NCBI RefSeq assembly: GCF_002865585.1 | Contig: NZ_CP025581.1 | Coordinates: 1,922,001-1,986,000, forward strand | DNA from: Nocardioides houyundeii | Lineage (GTDB): Bacteria > Actinomycetota > Actinomycetes > Propionibacteriales > Nocardioidaceae | Direction: 5' to 3' | Length of the DNA stretch: 64,000 nucleotides | Shown here: positions 58,369 through 64,000 of the stretch, one piece after another | Position numbering within the stretch: position 1 is the first letter of the stretch | How the letters are laid out: each line of letters opens with the position of its first letter | Notes under the pieces: generated by a model | What the model saw: only the letters and a program-made list of their open reading frames with translations | What the model was told of the DNA's origin: nothing | The model's database searches: none | Program-made: the position numbers and the translations under genes

Positions 58369-59250
58369 TCAGGTCCGCTCGGTCGTCCCCGGGCCCGGTA
58401 CGACGGCAACGAACCGAGGCGCGCGCTCGATCACGGTCTTGGGCACGTTGAGATCCATCATGCTCAGGACCGATCTCCGCTGGTGCGAGCCCACCACCAC
58501 CATCTCGCTCCCAGCCGCAGCTTCCACCAGTGCCTCGTCGGGGATCCCGCGGCGCAGCTCGCACTGGACCTCCACGCCGGGATGACGGGTCCCGAAGCGC
58601 TCGGCGAGGCTCACCAGCCGGGCTCGCCGGTCCTCGTGCTCAGTGTCGTCCGCAGGGACGACGCCGGCCGGGTAGCCGTCGAAGACCGTGTGCACCAGGG
58701 TCAGCGGCAGCCCCCGCACCACGGCCTGGTGGAACGCCCAGTCGACGGCCACCTCGGAATGCCGACTCAGGTCGGTGCCGACCACCAGCCCGTCGCCGGT
58801 GTCCTCGGCGTCGTGCGGACGCCGTACCACCACGGGACAGTGTGCCTGTTGGCTCAGCGTGAGTCCCACCGAGCCGAGCACCAGGGTCTTGATCGCGCCC
58901 CGGCCCCGCGAGCCGATCACCGTCAGGTAGGCGACCTCCGAGGCATCCAGCAGCGCTGCCCGGGGATCTGCCAGCACCACCTGGGACCGGAGGTCGGGGA
59001 TCACGTGGGCGGCCTCGACGCGGGCCCGCGCCTGGGAGACGAGCTCGTCGCCCTGGGCCTCCATCGCGGCCACCAGAGCCACGAGATCGACCTCCGGCGG
59101 AGCGCTCCACACCCCCGTGGCGTGGACCAGCGTCAAGGGCCGCCCCTCAAGGACCGCCTGTTCCGCTGCCCAGTCGATTGCTTGCTCGCTTGCCTGCGAT
59201 CCGTCGACGCCGACCACTACGGCACCGTCGGCCTGCTCCAAGAGGTCCAT
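58369..59250 (-). CDS. Universal stress protein, tandem UspA domains
   Basis: 293 residues from ATG 59250 (MDLLEQADGAVVVGVDGS). Two UspA domains: VVVGVDGSQASEQAIDWA ... TVIGSRGRGAIKTLVLGSVGLTL, and LVVGTDLSRHSEVAVDWA ... VVVGSHQRRSVLSMMD. The first domain has the ATP-binding GSRGRG-9x-GSV pattern; the second lacks the full pattern. Such proteins respond to hypoxia or stationary phase in actinobacteria. Divergent from a second stress protein, sharing a 154-base intergenic region. Confidence 0.88.
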   Translation of the reverse strand: MDLLEQADGAVVVGVDGSQASEQAIDWAAEQAVLEGRPLTLVHATGVWSAPPEVDLVALVAAMEAQGDELVSQARARVEAAHVIPDLRSQVVLADPRAALLDASEVAYLTVIGSRGRGAIKTLVLGSVGLTLSQQAHCPVVVRRPHDAEDTGDGLVVGTDLSRHSEVAVDWAFHQAVVRGLPLTLVHTVFDGYPAGVVPADDTEHEDRRARLVSLAERFGTRHPGVEVQCELRRGIPDEALVEAAAGSEMVVVGSHQRRSVLSMMDLNVPKTVIERAPRFVAVVPGPGTTERT

Positions 59251-59392
59251 ACCGTTCTCCAAGGCGTCGTGTCGGCGGCACGGGCAGCGTGCCATGTGTC
59301 CCCACGCTTGCTTCCCGCGTCACCAGCGCGACAGGGGCAAACGTCAGCACGCACCGGGACTTGCGGCGGTGGTGACCACGACCGGGCCAGAC

Positions 59393-59398
59393 CATCCT
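59393..59398 (+). promoter_or_regulatory. Putative -10 element (CATCCT) for the second stress-protein gene
   Basis: CATCCT ends six bases before ATG 59405. Confidence 0.35.
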
Positions 59399-59404
59399 GG
59401 TGAC

Positions 59405-60313
59405 ATGACGCCCCAGGACATTCCCCCCGGCGCCGTGCTGGTCGCAGTCGACGGCTCCGACCATGCCGCCCGTGCCGTGACCTGGGGCGCCCGACACGCC
59501 CACCTCTCCCACCGGGCGCTCGTCCTGATGCACGCCACCGGAATCGGGGAGCCCCTGGAGTTTCCCCCGCTCGGAGTCAGCGTGACCGACTACCCACCGA
59601 CGGCCGAGGACCCGGACCGCGACGACGGCCTGGTCCTCGAGGTGGCGGAGGAGAGGGCACGGACGGTGCTGGCGGACGGCGCGATCGTCCGCGTCTCGGT
59701 CCGTGACGACCCGCGCCGGGCGCTCGTGACTGCCTCCGCACGAGCTGAGCTCCTCGTCCTCGGATCCCGGGGTCGGGGCGTGTTCGGCAGTCTGGTCCTG
59801 GGCTCGGTCAGTGCGGCAGTCGCCAGGCACGCCGACTGTCCGGTCGCGGTGGTTCGGGGCTACGACGAGGTCGACTCGCTCACGCGTGTGGTCGTGGGCG
59901 TCGACGCGACCGCGGAGTCCAGGAGAGCGGTGGAGCACGCCTATCGGTTCGCCTCGCTCCACCGGGTCCCGATCCTGGTGGTGCACTGCTACTGGGACGT
60001 CGTCGGCATCCTGGCCGGGGGAAGCGGTGCGCCCGCGGACGACCCGGGCGCGACGCAGCTCGAGGTGGAGGTACGCGAGCTGATCGTCGGTCTGGGCGAG
60101 GACTACCCCGACGTCCAGGCTCGCGTGGTCCTGCGGCACGGCCTCGTGGACACCGTGCTCGCCGAGAATGCGTTGCTGGGTGACGTCATCGTCGTGGGAC
60201 GGCACGAAGCGGGGTCCGCCGCCCAGTTCCTGGCGCGCTCGGTGTCGACCGCGGTGCTGGAGCGGGCCCGCTCGACGGTGATCGTGGTCCCGTTCGGCAC
60301 CAAGGGGCACTGA
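59405..60313 (+). CDS. Universal stress protein, tandem UspA domains
   Basis: 302 residues. First domain VLVAVDGSDHAARAVTWG ... LVLGSRGRGVFGSLVLGSVSAAV has a complete ATP-binding motif. Second domain VVVGVDATAESRRAVEHA ... VIVVGRHEAGSAAQFLARSVSTAVL has a looser one. Same architecture as its divergent neighbour but clearly different in sequence, so not a recent duplicate. Converges on the DUF4389 gene with four bases between. Confidence 0.88.
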   Translation: MTPQDIPPGAVLVAVDGSDHAARAVTWGARHAHLSHRALVLMHATGIGEPLEFPPLGVSVTDYPPTAEDPDRDDGLVLEVAEERARTVLADGAIVRVSVRDDPRRALVTASARAELLVLGSRGRGVFGSLVLGSVSAAVARHADCPVAVVRGYDEVDSLTRVVVGVDATAESRRAVEHAYRFASLHRVPILVVHCYWDVVGILAGGSGAPADDPGATQLEVEVRELIVGLGEDYPDVQARVVLRHGLVDTVLAENALLGDVIVVGRHEAGSAAQFLARSVSTAVLERARSTVIVVPFGTKGH

Positions 60314-60317
60314 CGGG

Positions 60318-61808
60318 TCAGGGCCCGGCTGCCGGGTCGCGCTCAGCTGCCGGGACGTCGTCGTGCCGGTGCCGGCGCACCAGGCTCGCGGCCAGGATGG
60401 CCGCAGCCAGCAGTCCGGACACCAGGCCGCTGAGCAGCAGGATGCCGGCCAGGTCATCCACCACGGGTGCAGTGGCCCCGAGAGCGACCCTGGTCACCAC
60501 GGGACTGGAAGCGTCGGCTTTCATCACCACCAGCGTCCAGTCGCCCTCACTCGGTGCACCGGTGATGCTCTGGGTGCCGCCGCCTTCGGACGAGGCCACC
60601 CAGAAACCGGCCTCCCCGGGAGCCATCCGCGGCGCTCCGCCCTCGACGAACCTGGTCTTCACCGAGCTGTCGTCATCAGCCACGTCCGTGACGACCGAGT
60701 GCGCGACCTGGTCCAGGTAGGCGCGGACGTCCGAGGTCCGTGCGATCCCGACGAAGACAGAGTCTCCTGGGGATCCGGTGGCCTCCACCTTGAGCTCGCC
60801 GAGCAGGTCCCGCAGGACGTCGATCAGGCCGTCGGAGTCATCCAGCTCTGCCTTCTCCGAGACGATCGCATAGCCCGGCGACTGCACCTCGACCCTTGGG
60901 GTCGTGAAGTAGCCGTCGTCGCGCAGATCCTCGTCGGCCGCTGCCAGCACTGCGGCGCTGACCAGGGCGCCGATCGCACCGAGGGCCAGCAGCGAACCCA
61001 CCACGATGCCGATGATCCGTCCCACGCCCCACCGTGGGGACGGGTCCGGCGTCGGCGGAGACGAGGCCGTCCCGGGCGACGTCGGCTGAGCGTCGGCCAC
61101 CCCCACCGTCTCCCCGCTGGAGGAGGGATGCATGGACCGGGTGCCAGGGTCGGTCCCGCCCTGGTCCAGCCGGAACGGCGGATACTCATCGGTCATCAGG
61201 CCCGTGTAGGCACCGACTCTGAGCATCCATCGGTTGAGCCCGATCACGAGATCGAACACACCGGAGGGATACCGGCCGGTGAACAGCAGCACGACGGCCG
61301 CGACGAACACCAGGAACCCCAGCAGTCCCACGCCGCCCGCGGTCTGGGCGCCAGCGGCATCGCCGTTGGCCGCCACCGTCCAGGCAGAGCCGGTGAAGAT
61401 CGCCAGCACGAGGTAGTGCGGGATCGCGAGCAACCACCACTTCACCAGGGCCAGGCCCCTGGAGAGCCGAGCGGGGTACTCCACGTGCAGGTGGGCGGGG
61501 TAGTCGGCCCGTTCCCAGAGGCTGAAGGGTGGGTAGCGGTCCGTGCCGAGCGCGCTGTAGGCGTAGTAGGAGACTCGCCAGCTCCAGCGCATGACGCCCA
61601 CGTTGAACTCGAAGATGCCCCGTGGATACCGACCGGTGATCACGATGGCGACCAGCGCCACGGCACTGAGGACGAGGTACGCCGCCCACAGGAACGCGAG
61701 CAGGAAGACGTGCGGAAGGACCAGCAGCCACTTCACCAGCCACAGCCAGCGGCTCGGCCCAGGATCGAGCACCGCGTCGACTCGCACTGGATACTGCCCT
61801 GAGTCCAT
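60318..61808 (-). CDS. DUF4389 tandem-domain membrane protein
   Basis: 496 residues. Two copies of the DUF4389 unit lie in the first ~215 residues: RWLWLVKWLLVLPHVFLL...TGRYPRGIFEFNVGVMRWSWRVSYYAY...YPPFSL, then ALVKWWLLAIPHYLVLAI...TGRYPSGVFDLVIGLNRWMLRVGAYTGLMTDEYPPF. A Pro/Ser-rich linker and a further helix (GIIVG..LLALGAIGALVSAAVLAA) precede a ~160-residue extracytoplasmic domain and a final membrane helix with a basic tail. Function unknown; the outer domain is not one I recognise. Confidence 0.8.
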   Translation of the reverse strand: MDSGQYPVRVDAVLDPGPSRWLWLVKWLLVLPHVFLLAFLWAAYLVLSAVALVAIVITGRYPRGIFEFNVGVMRWSWRVSYYAYSALGTDRYPPFSLWERADYPAHLHVEYPARLSRGLALVKWWLLAIPHYLVLAIFTGSAWTVAANGDAAGAQTAGGVGLLGFLVFVAAVVLLFTGRYPSGVFDLVIGLNRWMLRVGAYTGLMTDEYPPFRLDQGGTDPGTRSMHPSSSGETVGVADAQPTSPGTASSPPTPDPSPRWGVGRIIGIVVGSLLALGAIGALVSAAVLAAADEDLRDDGYFTTPRVEVQSPGYAIVSEKAELDDSDGLIDVLRDLLGELKVEATGSPGDSVFVGIARTSDVRAYLDQVAHSVVTDVADDDSSVKTRFVEGGAPRMAPGEAGFWVASSEGGGTQSITGAPSEGDWTLVVMKADASSPVVTRVALGATAPVVDDLAGILLLSGLVSGLLAAAILAASLVRRHRHDDVPAAERDPAAGP

Positions 61809-61950
61809 GGCACGGACCTCCGGTCGCCTGATGCCGCTGCCTGCTCAACACGGTGGGCGGCAGCAGGCACACCGGCCAGGGACCAAGGTCACGAACTGGT
61901 CGGGACCCCCCTGCGACCCCGTGGAACCTGCTGGTGCGGGGCCGAGCCCG

Positions 61951-63264
61951 TCACCGCGGGATCGTCTCTGCGCTTCCGCTGCCCGCGTCCGGTCGCCCCT
62001 CGGGCATCTTGGTGATGAAAGTCAGCACCACGGCGGCCAGTGCCACCACCCCGATGGTGGTGTAGGCGGTGGTGTAGTTCAGGTCGTCCCCGATCAGCGC
62101 CGAGGCCACCAACGGCCCCACCACGCCACCGATGCTCCAGCCGATGAGCATCAGCCCATAGATGGCACCGGCGTTGCTGACCCCGAAGAAGTCCCCGGCC
62201 GTGGCCGGCATGGTCCCGAACGCACCGCCGTAGCAGAGGTAGATGACGGCGGCGAGGACGACGAACAGCGCGGCGTTCTCCGCGTGCGGGATGGCGATCA
62301 GGCAGATGCCGGAGAGCCCGAGCATGGCGGCGAACGACTTCATCCGGCCCAGCTTGTCCGACGCGGCCGCCCAGACGACCCGGCCGGCCCCGTTGAAGAT
62401 GGCCAGGACCCCGACCACGCTGGCAGCCGCCGACGCCGAGTAGCCCGCGATGTCGGACGCGCTGGCCGCGGCCTGGGAGATCAGCGAGATGCCTGCCGCG
62501 ACGTTCAGGGTGAGGAGCGCGGTGAGCAGGTACCACTGCGGGGTCCGCAGAGCCTCCCCCTGGGTGTAGTCATGGACAGCCGACCTCCCCGGCGCCTGTG
62601 CCGTCACGCTCTGGTCCCCCACCGTGTAGCCGGCGGGCGGGTTCTTGAACACCGACGCACCCAGCACCGACATCACCAGGTAGGCGATGCCCAGCGGGAT
62701 GAAGGCCTTCGTCGGCACGTCGGGGTCCCGGTCGATGAGCCAGTTGGCCACCGGCGAGGTGAGCACCGCGCCGAACCCGAAGCCGCCCACCGCCAGACCC
62801 GTGATGAGGCCCCGCTTGTCCGGGAACCACTTCTGCAGCATCGCGATCGGCACGATGTAGGCCACCCCGAGCCCGAACCCACCGATCACCCCGTAGCCCA
62901 GGATGACCAGCCAGAACGTGTCGGCGTCTCGGGCGATCCCGGCGATCAGCACCCCGATGCCGTAGATGACCCCGCCCACCATCGCCACGGTGCGGGGCCC
63001 GCGCTTGTCCTGGATGCGCCCTCCGATGTAGGTCCCGATGAAGATCATCCCGATGGTGACCTCGAACGGGACCGCGGCCTGGACCGAGCTGAGGTCGAAG
63101 GCTGAGGACTCCTGCAGCGCCTTGGAGAAGACGCTCCACGCATAGACCGCGCCGATGGAGAACTGCAGGAGCAGTGCCGCGGCGACGAGCAGCCAGCGGT
63201 TGGTCGTGTAGCCCCCAGGCTGACCGGAGTCACCGGTCGGGCGCGTTCCGGCTGGACTGGTCAT
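61951..63264 (-). CDS. OFA family MFS transporter (oxalate/formate antiporter-like)
   Basis: 437 residues, twelve hydrophobic helices. OFA/major-facilitator features: LQFSIGAVYAWSVFSKAL in helix 1, PFEVTIGMIFIGTYIGGRIQDKRGPRTVAM (MFS loop 2-3), GYGVIGGFGLGVAYIVPIAMLQKWFPDKRGLITGLAVGGFGFG, which is characteristic of the OFA branch, and DKLGRMKSFAAML. Substrate may be formate, oxalate or another small acid. It starts nine bases after the NrfD-like gene's stop, so it is likely in that operon, which argues for formate. Confidence 0.85.
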   Translation of the reverse strand: MTSPAGTRPTGDSGQPGGYTTNRWLLVAAALLLQFSIGAVYAWSVFSKALQESSAFDLSSVQAAVPFEVTIGMIFIGTYIGGRIQDKRGPRTVAMVGGVIYGIGVLIAGIARDADTFWLVILGYGVIGGFGLGVAYIVPIAMLQKWFPDKRGLITGLAVGGFGFGAVLTSPVANWLIDRDPDVPTKAFIPLGIAYLVMSVLGASVFKNPPAGYTVGDQSVTAQAPGRSAVHDYTQGEALRTPQWYLLTALLTLNVAAGISLISQAAASASDIAGYSASAAASVVGVLAIFNGAGRVVWAAASDKLGRMKSFAAMLGLSGICLIAIPHAENAALFVVLAAVIYLCYGGAFGTMPATAGDFFGVSNAGAIYGLMLIGWSIGGVVGPLVASALIGDDLNYTTAYTTIGVVALAAVVLTFITKMPEGRPDAGSGSAETIPR

Positions 63265-63273
63265 GGCGACACC

Positions 63274-64000
63274 TCACTGCTCGTAGCGGACGGGTCCCTC
63301 ACGTTCGAGCCTCTCCCGTTGCGGAACGACCGTGTACTTGGGGTCGCGGGCAGAGGCCAGCCCCGCCTCGAACACCCCGAACCGGGTGCACGCGGAACCG
63401 GCCATCAGCGCGACCCCGGCCAGCCCGGCCAGCACGCGGCTGCGGCCGCCCAGGGCGGCACCGAGCCCACCCGCGACCGTCAGCAGCTTGGAGGCTCGCA
63501 TCAGGCGTCCAGCCCTGCCCTCGTGCAGCGGCTCGACGGTGATCCCCATCGAGCGCTCCATCCGCTGCTCGGCGACGAGCTCCAGAAGAGCGCCGCCGAC
63601 GGCGAGGCGGCGTACCGGGAGCGTCTCGGACACGGGCGCGCCGAGCAGTCCCAGGCCCGCCGAGGCCGCTGCTGCGGACCCGACGAAGACGAAGGGAAGC
63701 TCGCGGTAGGCCGCGTGCCAAGAAGGCGTCGCGGTGTCGGAGAGCAGGACCGCGGTGTACGCCGCCAGGGGCGGTCCGAACAGCGCCGCCCAGAGCCCCG
63801 CAGGGCGATCCACGAAGGCGGTGACGCGGGTGAGGCCGCCCAGCAGGCCCGGCCGGCGACTCTCGGGCAGCATGTCGAGAAGCTCCGCGACGCCGGCCAA
63901 CCCAGCCCCGGGCGCGTACCCGGTGATGATCCAGGTGCCGACCGACATCGGGCTGGTCAGCTTGGCCACCCGCAGCATGTTGACGAAGCGCGACGGCTTG
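63274..64000 (-). CDS. NrfD/PsrC-like membrane subunit, partial (5' end outside window)
   Basis: The frame remains open to the right edge; ~242 C-terminal residues are visible. NrfD landmarks: KLTSPMSVGTWIITGYAPGAG, TAVLLSDTATPSWHAAYRELPFVFVGSAAAASAGL, and a helix with the C-terminal GSACTRFGVFEAG. These subunits anchor molybdopterin/Fe-S dehydrogenases and pass electrons to quinone. A formate dehydrogenase would fit the adjacent OFA transporter, and FdhA/FdhB-like genes would be expected past the right edge. Polysulfide or other reductases are alternatives. Confidence 0.8.
   Translation of the reverse strand, partial: KPSRFVNMLRVAKLTSPMSVGTWIITGYAPGAGLAGVAELLDMLPESRRPGLLGGLTRVTAFVDRPAGLWAALFGPPLAAYTAVLLSDTATPSWHAAYRELPFVFVGSAAAASAGLGLLGAPVSETLPVRRLAVGGALLELVAEQRMERSMGITVEPLHEGRAGRLMRASKLLTVAGGLGAALGGRSRVLAGLAGVALMAGSACTRFGVFEAGLASARDPKYTVVPQRERLEREGPVRYEQ

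Noticed and set aside
59251..59404. DevR/DosR box between the divergent stress-protein genes
   Set aside because: A GGGACTT half-site is present but the second half of the palindrome is missing, so it is no better than chance in GC-rich DNA.

Overview
The window is a very GC-rich stretch of an actinobacterial chromosome, most likely from Nocardioidaceae (Nocardioides or a close relative). The evidence is a Pup-proteasome system, a mycothiol ligase (mshC), PafBC regulators, GTG/TTG starts and many genes that begin 6-8 bases after a TANNNT-type -10 element (leaderless transcripts). From memory, the order between about 12 and 50 kb (exonuclease, helY, tatC, tatA, pafC, pafB, pafA, prcA, prcB, pup, dop, arc/mpa, trmI, recB-like, metH, PAC2, mshC, DUF3090, phosphatase, uppP) follows the Rv2090-Rv2136 block of Mycobacterium tuberculosis. 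It is interrupted here by a peptide ABC transporter.

Regions. (1) 1-2.4 kb: 3' end of a lysine 2,3-aminomutase-like gene, then an AbiEi/DUF559-type putative nuclease gene between two ~70-bp inverted repeats, then an Lrp/AsnC regulator. (2) 2.7-12 kb: a urea uptake and hydrolysis operon, urtABCDE-ureABCFGD, with no ureE. (3) 12-13.7 kb: 5'-3' exonuclease and an SDR-type protein. (4) 13.7-29.1 kb, minus strand: helY, lipid kinase, Tat translocase, PafBC, FKBP lipoprotein and the pupylation/proteasome set. (5) 29.2-32.4 kb: TrmI, site-2 protease, RecB-like nuclease. (6) 32.4-38.1 kb: oligopeptide ABC transporter. (7) 38.2-50.3 kb: HAD hydrolase, metH, PAC2, mshC, an uncharacterised kinase-like/zinc-ribbon/phosphatase trio, corA, uppP, aldo/keto reductase. 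(8) 50.3-57.1 kb: a giant secreted lectin/DUF11 protein ending in a sortase domain, an M20 peptidase and tRNA-Leu(GAG). (9) 57.1-64 kb, more variable: GT61 glycosyltransferase, universal stress proteins, DUF4389 membrane protein, OFA-family transporter and an NrfD-like subunit cut by the window edge.

How genes work together: UrtABCDE imports urea, urease UreABC splits it to ammonia and CO2, and UreFGD mature the nickel site. Dop and PafA prepare and attach Pup, Arc unfolds the tagged proteins and PrcAB degrades them. MshC makes mycothiol, MetH makes methionine. The OFA transporter beside NrfD suggests formate or oxalate metabolism.

Quality caveat: nine genes are each broken by a single frameshift, and in every case adding one base to a G or C run restores a family-typical protein. 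I read this as probable homopolymer under-calling rather than nine real pseudogenes. These genes are listed as CDS with the break noted.

No CRISPR array, prophage, insertion sequence or rRNA was seen. No gene-free stretch exceeds 300 bases; the longest is the 284-base lrp-urtA intergenic region.
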